64,000 bases of DNA from an uncultured Bacteroidia bacterium (lineage in GTDB: Bacteria > Bacteroidota > Bacteroidia > Bacteroidales > UBA932). The stretch is from NCBI GenBank assembly GCA_902785575.1, contig CACZZF010000011.1, positions 113,435 through 177,434 of the forward strand. Reading direction: 5' to 3'. The notes beneath the pieces were generated by a model. The model was not told the DNA's origin, ran no database searches, and saw only the letters and a program-made list of their open reading frames with translations. Numbering within the stretch: the first letter of the stretch is position 1; each line of letters opens with the position of its first letter. This document shows positions 56,657 through 64,000 of this stretch, piece by piece. Both the position numbers and the translations under genes were made by a program.

Positions 56657-59650
56657 ATGAGGAACGTAAGAATGGCGGCGGTATGCGCCGTGGCGCTCGC
56701 GGTTTTAGGCGGGCAGTTTTCCGGATGGGCTCAGAAGAAGCCTCTGGATCATGATGTCTATGACTCCTGGCAGAGTGTGTCGGGAGTAAGTAAGAGAGAT
56801 GACGGACGAGTACTTGTCTGGAATGTGAATCCCCAGGAGGGAGACGGAACTCTCTACGTCCGGGCGAATGGATCGGAGCTTGCGGTCCCGAGAGGATATA
56901 TGCCCAGATTGGATCCGAAAGGTAATTGGGTTGTGTGCCGGATCAAGCCTGAGTTCGCAAAGACGAGGCAGGAGCGGATCGATAAAAAAAGGAGGGAGGA
57001 TCAATCTAAAGATACGCTTGCGGTGATTGATGTCACTTCAATGACTATCAAGAAGTTCCCGAATATTGATTCTTTCTCCGTCGGAACGACCGGAATGCCG
57101 TTCATCGCATATAAGTCGACCTGGAAGGAAGCCCCGAAAAAGCCCGCCCCGAAGGCAGGCGAAAAGCCCGAAGCGGCCTCCGAAGCAAAGCCCGGAGCGG
57201 CCTCCGAAGCCAAAGCCCCGGCAGCTCCAGCCAGGCCCGCACCAGGCGCAAGGCCCGGCGCTGGTGCCGCCAAGTCCGGCCTTATACTCCTGACGCCCGG
57301 CACCTGGAAGGCCGACACTTTAAAGAATATTGACAGATTCGTATTCAGTAATGACGGCTCGCTCCTGGCGCTGACCTCGAAAAAGGACAAGAAGGACAGC
57401 CTGAGCGCGACAGCGATCATATTGGCAAGCTACTCCACCGTCGGATCCGCCCCGGCGAAGAAGGGCAAAAAGGTCGCCCCGGTGGAGGTGAAACTCGCGC
57501 TGGACACCCTCCAGAAAGGTGCGCAGGAGTATTTCAGCCCGGCATTTGACGACGCCCAAAAGCAGATCGCCTTCCTTGCGACCGCGGACTCCAACAAGAC
57601 CGGAAGCAAGAGATGCGCCATGTTCCTGGCCGGCTCACAGCCCGGCGGCAAGTGGGCAAGCAAGGAGCTGGTCCCTCAAGGGACGGTCGTAAAAGGCACG
57701 AACGAATGGACCCTCACCGAGACCAGCGACCTCTACTTCACCCCTGACGGTCAAAGGATTATGACCGGCATCGCCCCGATCCGCCCCCCGAAGGATACCA
57801 CAATCGTTGACTTCGAGACCGCCCAGCTCGACATCTGGAATTGGGACGCTCCCTACACCCCGCCGCAGCAGAAGAAGCGTATCGACGCCACTCTGAGGAA
57901 GACATATCCGGCGGTCATCAACCTCAGCCAGTCCTCGAATATAATCCCCCTCACGACCTCCGAGTTCGACAACGTGCGCCTGATTGCCGGCGGCAAGACC
58001 GGCCTGGCCCTCTCAAGAGACAATTCTGAATATGTCGTCGAGTCGATGTGGTCAGACGGTAGCCTCGGAGATTTCGCTCTTGTAAATATCAACGACGGAA
58101 GCCGCAAATCCATCGCCAAGGGATTCAATGTCAGCAGGTTCGACGTGTCACCCGAAGGAAAATACCTGATCTGGTTCGACCCTACCGACAGGAACTGGTA
58201 CACCTATAATATCGCTACGGAAGCCAAAGCCAACCTGACCGGACAGACCGGAGTCGCCTTCTACACCGAGGATGATGACCACCCGACCAAATATCCCGGA
58301 CCTTACGAGTCCATGCCCAAGTGGATCGAAGGCGATCAGGCCGTGCTTATCATCGACCGCTACGACGTCTGGAAATTCGCTCCTGACGGATCGAAGGCCG
58401 AGAACCTCACCAACGGTACCGGAAGGAATACCCACAACCGCTTCAGAGTCATCGACTTCCGCAGGGACGAGCGTACCCCGAACGAGCGCCGCACCGGTGT
58501 CGTCAACGCTTGGAGCCCGAAGGAGAACCTCTACCTCAGCCTCCGCAACGAGGACGACCAGAAGAACGGCTACGGCTCTCTCAACCTCGCGAAGCCGGCC
58601 AAGACCCTGAAATATTTCACCGACACCGTCACCTTCCAGAGCCCCGTAATGGGCCCCGACGGCAATATCGCCTACCTCAAGGGTAACTTCAGGCATCCGT
58701 TCGATTTGTATTCAACACCAGACTTTTTCGCCACAAGCCAGAAACTCACAGCGATCAATCCCCAGATGGCCGACTACCGCTGGGGCAGCGCCAACCTCTT
58801 CGAGTGGAAGGCCTATGACGGCACCCCTCTGAAGGGACTCGTATTCATCCCCGACGGCATCAAGCCCGGTGAGAAACTGCCTGTGATGATCTATTTCTAT
58901 GAGAAATATTCAGAGCAGCTCTACAACCATTGGGCGCCGGCGCCGAGCCGTTCGACCGTCAACTTAAGCTTCTATACCTCAAGAGGTTACATTGTGTTCG
59001 TCCCGGACATCGTCTATAAGGACGGCCACCCTGGCGAGAGCGCTTACAACTGCATCTGCTCCGGAGCCGAGGCTCTTTGCGAGAAGTATCCATTCGCCGA
59101 CAAGACCAAGATGGCGATCCAGGGCCAGAGTTGGGGCGGCTACCAGACCGCATGGCTCGTCACCAGGACCAATATGTTCGCCGCAGCCGGAGCCGGAGCC
59201 CCTGTCAGCAACATGACCTCCGCATATGGCGGAATCCGTTGGGAATCAGGTATGACCAGGGCCGGACAGTACGAGAATGGCCAGAGCCGAATCGGCAAGA
59301 CCCTGTGGGACGAGGGCGGCCTCGAGCTCTACCTCGAGAACTCCCCTATCTTCCATGCAGACAAGGTCGAGACGCCGCTGCTGATCATGCACAACGACAA
59401 CGACGGCGCCGTTCCGTGGTACCAGGGCATCGAGTATTTCTCCGACCTGCGCCGCCTCGGGAAGCCCTGCTGGCTCCTTGAATATAATAACGAGGCCCAC
59501 AACCTCGTCGAGAGGCGCAATTGCAAGGACCTCTCCAGGAGGCTCCAGCAGTTCTTTGACCACTATCTGAAGGGTGAGCCGATGCCCGCCTGGATGAAGA
59601 CCGGCGTGCCGACCGACCGCAAGGGAGAGTATTTCGGCTTTGAATACTAG
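56657..59650 (+). CDS. S9-family (prolyl oligopeptidase-type) secreted serine peptidase
   Basis: About 997 residues from the ATG at 56657, which gives a signal peptide (MRNVRMAAVCAVALAVLGGQFSGWAQ). The N-terminal two thirds form a beta-propeller-like region, and the C-terminal 260 residues an alpha/beta hydrolase: catalytic Ser in IQGQSWGGYQTAW, Asp in HNDNDGAVPWYQG and His in NNEAHNLVERRN. S9 enzymes cleave peptides after proline or broader sites in the periplasm. Residues about 165-215 are an Ala/Pro/Lys-rich insertion (KKPAPKAGEKPEAASEAKP) in the propeller, with an internal repeat (AASEAKPGAASEAKAP); it is low complexity and not part of known folds. It is probably in its own transcription unit. 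Confidence 0.9.
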   Translation: MRNVRMAAVCAVALAVLGGQFSGWAQKKPLDHDVYDSWQSVSGVSKRDDGRVLVWNVNPQEGDGTLYVRANGSELAVPRGYMPRLDPKGNWVVCRIKPEFAKTRQERIDKKRREDQSKDTLAVIDVTSMTIKKFPNIDSFSVGTTGMPFIAYKSTWKEAPKKPAPKAGEKPEAASEAKPGAASEAKAPAAPARPAPGARPGAGAAKSGLILLTPGTWKADTLKNIDRFVFSNDGSLLALTSKKDKKDSLSATAIILASYSTVGSAPAKKGKKVAPVEVKLALDTLQKGAQEYFSPAFDDAQKQIAFLATADSNKTGSKRCAMFLAGSQPGGKWASKELVPQGTVVKGTNEWTLTETSDLYFTPDGQRIMTGIAPIRPPKDTTIVDFETAQLDIWNWDAPYTPPQQKKRIDATLRKTYPAVINLSQSSNIIPLTTSEFDNVRLIAGGKTGLALSRDNSEYVVESMWSDGSLGDFALVNINDGSRKSIAKGFNVSRFDVSPEGKYLIWFDPTDRNWYTYNIATEAKANLTGQTGVAFYTEDDDHPTKYPGPYESMPKWIEGDQAVLIIDRYDVWKFAPDGSKAENLTNGTGRNTHNRFRVIDFRRDERTPNERRTGVVNAWSPKENLYLSLRNEDDQKNGYGSLNLAKPAKTLKYFTDTVTFQSPVMGPDGNIAYLKGNFRHPFDLYSTPDFFATSQKLTAINPQMADYRWGSANLFEWKAYDGTPLKGLVFIPDGIKPGEKLPVMIYFYEKYSEQLYNHWAPAPSRSTVNLSFYTSRGYIVFVPDIVYKDGHPGESAYNCICSGAEALCEKYPFADKTKMAIQGQSWGGYQTAWLVTRTNMFAAAGAGAPVSNMTSAYGGIRWESGMTRAGQYENGQSRIGKTLWDEGGLELYLENSPIFHADKVETPLLIMHNDNDGAVPWYQGIEYFSDLRRLGKPCWLLEYNNEAHNLVERRNCKDLSRRLQQFFDHYLKGEPMPAWMKTGVPTDRKGEYFGFEY

Positions 59651-59665
59651 CTTAAGCGCCCATGA

Positions 59666-59693
59666 TGTCATCCTGAGCGCCAGCGAAGGATCT
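59666..59693. repeat. Type-A interspersed repeat after the S9 peptidase gene
   Basis: GTCATCCTGAGCGCCAGCGAAGGATCT between the stop codons of convergent genes. This copy is extragenic, unlike most in the window, and could form a hairpin. Confidence 0.8.
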
Positions 59694-59698
59694 TCGGC

Positions 59699-60517
59699 CT
59701 ACAGCATGTCAGCCAGTTTCTGGTAATACTGCTTGCTGACCGGGATCCGTCCGACGCCCTCCCGGATAAATTCAGTGTAAATAATTCCGTCCTTCCCCCG
59801 GCTCAGTAATCTGACGTGCCGGGGGTTGACGTAATATGACCTGTGGCAGCGGACAAAGCCGTGCTTGGCGGCATCCGCCTCAAAGCTTTTCATCGAGTTA
59901 CGCAGCTGGTAAACCTTGACTCTGTCATGCTCCAAATAATTGATTTTGATGTAGTTCTCGTCGGCGGCGATGAATAGGATCGCTGACGGGTCGATAGTCA
60001 ATTTGAGGCGCTTGTGCTCATCATAGAACTTAACCAGAGAATCCTCCGGCTCCTTCACGACATTCTCCAGGTCGCTGCTTTTGTTAGCTATTATCCGGAT
60101 TGTGATCGCTATGATGTAGGGATATATCAAGGTAAGGAGAATGATCCTGAATGAATAATTCAAGGCGGTGAAATACGGCATGCCGCCACTTTTCAAATAG
60201 AAGAGAGTTGAATAAAGGGCGAAAAAGAAAGACGTGACCAGGACTTCGCCAAGACACCAGACGACATAGTGCCACCACCGGAAAGGAACGTATTTGTACA
60301 AAACACTGAAAACGAGCCGGGTCAGAGCAAGCACTCCAGCCATAATACTGATCAGCATCAGCAGGTGGAAGGTCCAAGTCTTGCCTCCGACATTGAAGAA
60401 ATCCTTGAACCCATAAGGGCTGTAGACGAGTATGAAAAAGAAGAAAAACGCCGGCAGGATGAAGGCGTACTTAACCTGGTTGCCGTAGCCTTTCGAGACT
60501 CTCAAAGTGGTATCCAT
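59699..60517 (-). CDS. Membrane-anchored LytTR-family DNA-binding regulator
   Basis: A 272-residue protein. Four hydrophobic segments in residues 15-150 (AFILPAFFFFFILVYSPYGF, LLMLISIMAGVLALT, VLVTSFFFALYSTLFYL, IILLTLIYPYIIAITIRI) make a membrane domain. The C-terminal 100 residues are LytTR: LFIAADENYIKINYLEHDRVKVYQLRNSMKSFEADAAKHGFVRCHRSYYVNPRHVRLLSRGKDGIIYTEFIREGVGRIPVSKQYYQKL. This type often senses membrane signals without a separate kinase. A promoter with an inverted repeat (60545-60606) lies upstream. The adjacent S9 peptidase gene is convergent. Confidence 0.88.
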   Translation of the reverse strand: MDTTLRVSKGYGNQVKYAFILPAFFFFFILVYSPYGFKDFFNVGGKTWTFHLLMLISIMAGVLALTRLVFSVLYKYVPFRWWHYVVWCLGEVLVTSFFFALYSTLFYLKSGGMPYFTALNYSFRIILLTLIYPYIIAITIRIIANKSSDLENVVKEPEDSLVKFYDEHKRLKLTIDPSAILFIAADENYIKINYLEHDRVKVYQLRNSMKSFEADAAKHGFVRCHRSYYVNPRHVRLLSRGKDGIIYTEFIREGVGRIPVSKQYYQKLADML

Positions 60518-60544
60518 AGCTTAATTCTATCCCTAGATTATATA

Positions 60545-60606
60545 GTGACTAATTTCAAAATACATAAATTTAGTCACAAATATAGGCAGATTTTCCCGCC
60601 AAACAA
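60545..60606 (-). promoter_or_regulatory. Promoter and inverted-repeat operator upstream of the LytTR gene
   Basis: The minus strand has TTG (60606-60604), 19 bases, then TATATTTG (60584-60577). An exact 8-base inverted repeat, GTGACTAA and TTAGTCAC, lies just downstream at about 60545-60577 and overlaps the start region. It could be the binding site of the LytTR protein or another repressor. Confidence 0.6.
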
Positions 60607-60705
60607 TAGATTAATCACTTTTTACATATATCACACCACAAGTATTTCGTCACATGATGTCCATTTATTATTTTTGTTCAGCAAGAAATCAAAAACGGTA
60701 CTATT

Positions 60706-61269
60706 ATGAAAACTTTCGAATACACTATCAGCCCAGACGCTGTCGCTAAAGATGGGATGGTGTCAGTGTCTTCTATATGTGGTTATATAGTCAACGCGGC
60801 TCACAGAGCCATGATGGACGAGGGATATCCTGGCTGCGTGCTCTCCCGCTGCACTTTTGAGATCGATGAGAGGCCCAGAGAGGGCGAAGATATCAATATA
60901 ATAGTCAATTCGGGTCTTAACAATATTGTTACACTCCTAAACAGAAGTGTTTCAATCACTGATAATGAGGGACATGAGATTGGAAGAGCATCTATCGAGT
61001 GGTTGATGCCTGACGCAGGCCGAAGGGGGCTTGTCCCGGCCAATCCTTCCCGTGTGACACGCCGTTTCATCAATAAATTCCATGGAATATTCCCCGACAT
61101 CGACGGATCAGCGGGACTTCAGCTCAGGATTGACATGGATTTCAAGGACGGAGCCAAGGATTGCAATGACTTTTCGGTCGCCTTGAAGAAGATCTGCGAC
61201 TCACAGTACTTCTTCCTCGCGCGTTCCGGCGCCGAAACCCTCTGCCGCGCCATGCTGCAGACGGCGTAA
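60706..61269 (+). CDS. Hotdog-fold protein, acyl-ACP thioesterase-like
   Basis: A 187-residue protein. The N-terminal part (VSVSSICGYIVNAAHRAMMDEGYPGCVLSRCTFEIDERPREGEDINIIVN) matches the acyl-ACP thioesterase/hotdog layout, in which a helix is packed against a sheet, and the later NNIVTLLNRSVSITDNEGHEIGRASIEWLMPD fits a second strand set. I cannot assign catalytic residues. The gene has a Bacteroidetes-like -7 box upstream (TATTTTTG near 60667-60675) and ends at a strong terminator. The annotation is a fold-level guess and the true substrate is unknown. Confidence 0.6.
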   Translation: MKTFEYTISPDAVAKDGMVSVSSICGYIVNAAHRAMMDEGYPGCVLSRCTFEIDERPREGEDINIIVNSGLNNIVTLLNRSVSITDNEGHEIGRASIEWLMPDAGRRGLVPANPSRVTRRFINKFHGIFPDIDGSAGLQLRIDMDFKDGAKDCNDFSVALKKICDSQYFFLARSGAETLCRAMLQTA

Positions 61270-61285
61270 TCCCCTATTGAAAGAA

Positions 61286-61318
61286 AAAGGCCAGCACCTC
61301 TGAGAGACGCTGGCCTTT
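61286..61318. terminator. Bidirectional terminator between convergent genes
   Basis: AAAGGCCAGC (61286-61295) pairs with GCTGGCCTTT (61309-61318), a perfect 10-base stem with a 13-base loop. A-rich and T-rich flanks allow use from both sides, by the hotdog gene and the GIN-domain gene. Confidence 0.9.
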
Positions 61319-61333
61319 AATATTCGTTTAAGT

Positions 61334-62323
61334 TTATTTCACCTTCTTTATTGAGGCCGCCCTGCTGATCGAGATGACATCGACCTTAACATCGGGGTTG
61401 TCCTTATAGCGGAGGTTCGAGCCGCCGGTCAGGTCAACAGCCACATCGTACAGAGCGTTCAGCTCGCAATACCCTGCCCCGGACATCGAGACCTTGGCGT
61501 TGTCGGTCACACAGTCGAAAGCCTCAAGTTTGACCGCTCCGGAACCGAGGAGCTTCAAAGACTCGGCACTTCCTTTGACTGAGAACACGGAAGCTCCTGA
61601 AGCGTCGACTTTGATCTCACCGTATTTTCCTGTGTGATATGCCTTTGAGGCACCGCTCAGTTCCTCGGAGATTATCCTGGCATCCATATCGAGGTCGCAT
61701 CTCGAAGCTCCCCCAGCGTCGATATAGGCTTTGTCAAATGCTCCGGTGAGACGAATATTCGCTGCTCCGCCAAGTTCCATATCAAGCTCGCTTCCGGACA
61801 GATCAATTCGGGTAACTCTCGCAGCGCCAGATAGTTCCATCTTGAAAGGACGGTTACCGGTATCAAAGAAATCTTCGCAATAGAGCTTCGTCGCTCCAGA
61901 CATTTCGAGGGAATACAGGGCCGGCATAGCGATCGTGGCGACGACCTCTCCTCCCTTTATCCTTCTGGTGATACGGTCGGGCAAATTCTTAAGGCCGATA
62001 GAGAGTTCGCCTCCGCTGACCCTGACGCTGAGGTAAGGCTCGTATTCGGCCGGGAGAGTGACACTGACTTTCCAGTTGTTTGACTTTTTCAGTTCGACCT
62101 GAACGATTCCGCTGACGTCTATGCCGGTGAAGTTTTTAAAGTCAAAATTCTTGGTCACATCCGCTGCGATAACCTCGGGAACATTGGCCATTTCCGATAG
62201 GCCCGCTGTTAGGCTCGCCTCGGCCGAAGTCATTATTCTTTCCGCTGCCACGGATCCGGAAACCGCCGCCACAGACACGGTGGCCAAAGCGATTAAAGCA
62301 CAAATAAATCTGCTAATTTTCAT
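61334..62323 (-). CDS. GIN-domain (DUF2807) secreted protein
   Basis: A 329-residue protein with a signal peptide (MKISRFICALIALATVSVAAVSGSVAAER). The GIN domain follows: a beta-rich repeat of about 20-25 residue units (VQVELKKSNNWKVSVTLPAEYEPYLSVRVSGGELSIGLKNL, LEMSGATKLYCEDFF, LGGAANIRLTGAFDKAYIDAGGASRCDLDM, LSGASKAYHTGKYGEIKVDASGASVF) typical of DUF2807, proposed to be a surface or periplasmic head domain. It follows the anti-sigma gene by about 44 bases in the same direction, so it may be in its operon. Function unknown. Confidence 0.85.
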   Translation of the reverse strand: MKISRFICALIALATVSVAAVSGSVAAERIMTSAEASLTAGLSEMANVPEVIAADVTKNFDFKNFTGIDVSGIVQVELKKSNNWKVSVTLPAEYEPYLSVRVSGGELSIGLKNLPDRITRRIKGGEVVATIAMPALYSLEMSGATKLYCEDFFDTGNRPFKMELSGAARVTRIDLSGSELDMELGGAANIRLTGAFDKAYIDAGGASRCDLDMDARIISEELSGASKAYHTGKYGEIKVDASGASVFSVKGSAESLKLLGSGAVKLEAFDCVTDNAKVSMSGAGYCELNALYDVAVDLTGGSNLRYKDNPDVKVDVISISRAASIKKVK

Positions 62324-62366
62324 GGCTTTATACTTTATAATTTAAATTAATATATCAAATGGAAAT

Positions 62367-62957
62367 CTACTTTATTCTTCCTATCTTTTCGATGCCTTCG
62401 AGGAGGTCGGAATAGTATTCCTTAAGGATCAAAGCTCTCTCCTCCTCGCCCAATTCCTCGGGTAACTGGTCAATCATCGGGATTGTCTCTTCAGCGATCG
62501 TCATCAGCTGCGCTTCCTTCGATCCGTCCACGTCGGTCATCAGGATGTCCGAATACATCACAGCCATCTGGTCGTAGTAAGCCTGGCAGATTGAGGCTTG
62601 ATCCTCAGGAATATCGGCGAACCAATCCTTCTGGCTGGTGGTCGGTTGGTTAATGAATATCGCGACCGCCGCCACAGCCGCGGCGACTCCAGCGATCGCG
62701 GTCCACCACCAGATCTTGACGGGCCTTTGGCCAGGTTGCTGGGCAGTCCCTGAGCTGATTTCCTGGGCGGTCCCTGAGCCAGGTCGAAGGGCGGTCCCTG
62801 AGCCAGGTCGAAGGGCGGTCCCTGAGCCAGGTCGAAGGGCCGGCCTCTCCTCCAGCCGCGCCAATTTCGCCTCGAACCTCTCGAGATGCCCCTCCGGAAG
62901 CTCCTGATCATCAAAAGCTTCCAGATTTTGCTTGATGTATTCCTCTAAATTAGACAT
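62367..62957 (-). CDS. Probable anti-sigma factor (membrane protein) with a repeat-derived linker
   Basis: A 196-residue protein. The N-terminal 35 residues (MSNLEEYIKQNLEAFDDQELPEGHLERFEAKL) are the short cytoplasmic helical part of anti-sigma factors of this type, a hydrophobic segment lies at WWWTAIAGVAAAVAAVAIFI (near residue 86-105) and an acidic periplasmic region follows. The intervening linker contains RPGSGTAL in triplicate and is encoded by 24-bp repeats. It overlaps the sigma gene by 8 bases, the usual layout. Exact activating signal is unknown. Confidence 0.72.
   Translation of the reverse strand: MSNLEEYIKQNLEAFDDQELPEGHLERFEAKLARLEERPALRPGSGTALRPGSGTALRPGSGTAQEISSGTAQQPGQRPVKIWWWTAIAGVAAAVAAVAIFINQPTTSQKDWFADIPEDQASICQAYYDQMAVMYSDILMTDVDGSKEAQLMTIAEETIPMIDQLPEELGEEERALILKEYYSDLLEGIEKIGRIK
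62766..62837. repeat. 24-bp tandem repeat of type-B elements inside the anti-sigma gene
   Basis: Units 62766-62789, 62790-62813 and 62814-62837 are copies of GGCGGTCCCTGAGCCAGG plus TCGAAG. Each is a type-B interspersed repeat and encodes 8 residues (RPGSGTAL); the period keeps the frame. Confidence 0.9.
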
Positions 62958-63528
62958 ATTCGATAACTTTCATTTCTTTCAACCTTGCCGCCAGCACTTT
63001 CCTGGCCCTTGAATACTGCGTCCTCAATGCTCCTTCGCTCGTGCCGGTCAAACCGCTGATCTCCTCATAATCAAGCCCCTCAATCAGCACTAATGTCAAT
63101 ATAATCCTATATGAATCAGGAAGTTCCCTAATCGCGTCCTTGATTTTTTGAATCCCCATCCCAGAGTTCGCACCCATCTGATCATCCTCTACTGATTCTG
63201 AATATTCCTCCTTCCCTACGGCTTCATATTCCTCAAAGAACATCCTCTCCCTTTTCCGTCTCCGGACCGCATCGATCGACGCCCTGACACAGGTTCTGAT
63301 CAACCATGCCGCCATCTTTCCTTCCTGCGAGGCTGCTATCTTTCCTGCCTGCCAGAAACCTTCTTTCTCCTGGCGGCCTTCCATCTCCTGCCGGAAGAAC
63401 TTCAGCACAGTGTCCTGCATAATCTCCTCAGCCTCCCCCGAATCGCCGACAATCCTCAAGCTGACATTGAACAACTTGCGTGAATATCTCCTGTAAATAT
63501 CTATGCACTCTTCCCGTGTCATCGGCAT
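62950..63528 (-). CDS. ECF-type RNA polymerase sigma factor
   Basis: A 192-residue sigma-70 family protein. Region 2 is visible in residues 1-80 (EECIDIYRRYSRKLFNVSLRIVGDSGEAEEIMQDTVLKFFRQ), followed by a Lys/Gln/Glu-rich linker (RQEKEGFWQAGKIAASQEGKMA) and region 4 with ELPDSYRIILTLVLIEGLDYEEISGLTGTSEGALRTQYSRARKVLAARL. It directs transcription of its own regulon, controlled by the overlapping anti-sigma protein. It starts at ATG complementary to 63526-63528. The longer linker between the two regions contains no repeat elements. Confidence 0.9.
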   Translation of the reverse strand: MPMTREECIDIYRRYSRKLFNVSLRIVGDSGEAEEIMQDTVLKFFRQEMEGRQEKEGFWQAGKIAASQEGKMAAWLIRTCVRASIDAVRRRKRERMFFEEYEAVGKEEYSESVEDDQMGANSGMGIQKIKDAIRELPDSYRIILTLVLIEGLDYEEISGLTGTSEGALRTQYSRARKVLAARLKEMKVIEYV

Positions 63529-63806
63529 TCTAACGTGTCATCTAATCTCTCGCGGAACCCGTCCTTCGTGGAGCCCATCCTTTTTCCGGCTCATCACCTT
63601 TTTCCGGCTCCCATCTAATAAACGAAAACTTTCCCGCATTGTTACACCTCCCCCACAACTTTTTCACATATTCTCTCCCAGACCTTCATTCCCTAGAACC
63701 AGATCCCACTGACGAATCACCCAATCCGAACCTTGCCCCAACTCCCAACATTCTTCCCCAATGATCCTTCTACACTCGCCTTTCCCGCCCCTCTCAACCC
63801 TCTCAC
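63529..63806. other. Gene-free spacer upstream of the sigma gene
   Basis: Contains a direct repeat of CCTTTTTCCGGCTC with a period of 18 (about 63583-63612). No convincing promoter, gene or RNA is seen. It probably holds the promoter of the sigma/anti-sigma operon. Confidence 0.4.
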
Positions 63807-63914
63807 CCCCCTCGACCTTTTCAACCTTCTCGACCCTCTAAGCCCCCTCGACCTTCTCAACCTTCTCAACCCTCTAAGCCCCCTCGACCTTCTCAACCTT
63901 CTCAACCCTCTGCA
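63807..63914. repeat. 36-bp tandem repeat at the right edge of the window
   Basis: Three units start at 63807, 63843 and 63879 with an exact 36-base period. Each is made of CTTCTCAAC-type sub-repeats rich in C and T. It is followed directly by the 52-bp family array. Confidence 0.92.
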
Positions 63915-63916
63915 AT

Positions 63917-64000
63917 GCGCCAGGTGGTGCAAAAAATGGGACACCGGGCACGGTTCGGCAGGGATTTCGGGACAGGTGGGGCGGAAAACGGGACACCGGG
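63917..64000. repeat. Further array of the 52-bp repeat family, cut by the window end
   Basis: A boundary-like GCGCCAGGTGGTGC (63917-63930), then GGGACACCGGG at 63938 and again at 63990, 52 bases apart, with GGGACAGGTGGGGCGG between. Same orientation as the right array next to the RAYT-type gene. Confidence 0.9.

Noticed and set aside
63717..63944. Arg/Leu/Gly-rich minus-strand frame
   Set aside because: It is the translation of the 36-bp tandem repeat and the 52-bp array, not a gene.
1..64000. tRNA or rRNA genes
   Set aside because: I looked for T-loop-like and rRNA-like blocks on both strands and saw none that could be supported.

Overview
The window looks like chromosomal DNA from a member of the Bacteroidales, probably a gut lineage. 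The evidence is several promoters of the Bacteroidetes type (TTG, 19 bases, TAnnTTTG), an UpxY-like antiterminator heading a capsule operon, Wza/Wzc export proteins, a GIN-domain (DUF2807) protein and an S9 peptidase. I cannot name the genus. Housekeeping-like genes at the right (43-63 kb) are visibly GC-rich, while the glycan and defence modules at 1-11 kb, 17-21 kb and 22.6-40 kb are AT-rich, as expected of exchanged cargo.

Almost everything from 54.2 kb down to 1 runs leftward on the minus strand and forms one large surface-polysaccharide region. It opens with the UpxY-like regulator, Wza and Wzc, then CapE, CapF and a WecB-type epimerase (UDP-L-FucNAc synthesis), a nucleotidylyltransferase/GHMP-kinase fusion and a UDP-glucose dehydrogenase. 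After a superoxide dismutase, a DUF3791/DUF3990 toxin-antitoxin-like set and a rhamnose mutarotase comes a first glycan module (29.6-39.4 kb) with its own flippase, polymerase-like protein, glycosyltransferases, LicD, a racemase and a HAD/nucleotidyltransferase fusion. A second module (1-11.6 kb) has its own promoter, dTDP-3-amino-sugar enzymes, flippase, EpsG-type polymerase, glycosyltransferases, a secreted beta-helix protein and VipA/VipB-like enzymes. A WecA-type initiating transferase, WbuB and WbuC lie between the modules.

Between the two glycan modules sits a defence region: a complete QatABCD anti-phage operon (22.6-27.3 kb), a further KAP-like P-loop NTPase (27.5-29.4 kb), a methyltransferase plus PD-(D/E)xK nuclease pair (17.2-20.8 kb) and hipBA with an EEP-family enzyme (13.5-15.8 kb).

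On the right (54.6-64 kb) a RAYT-type transposase is flanked by oppositely oriented arrays of a 52-bp repeat. Then come an S9 peptidase, a LytTR regulator, a hotdog-like protein, a GIN-domain protein and an ECF sigma/anti-sigma pair. The window ends in another array of the same repeat.

The least explained elements are these: a duplicated plus-strand cassette (strong promoter, structured leader, 47-residue basic protein, terminator) on both sides of the UDP-glucose dehydrogenase gene; a 14-base leader motif shared by the two capsule promoters; the 52-bp repeat/RAYT system; and two short interspersed repeat families that have entered at least seven reading frames without breaking them, including superoxide dismutase and several capsule enzymes.
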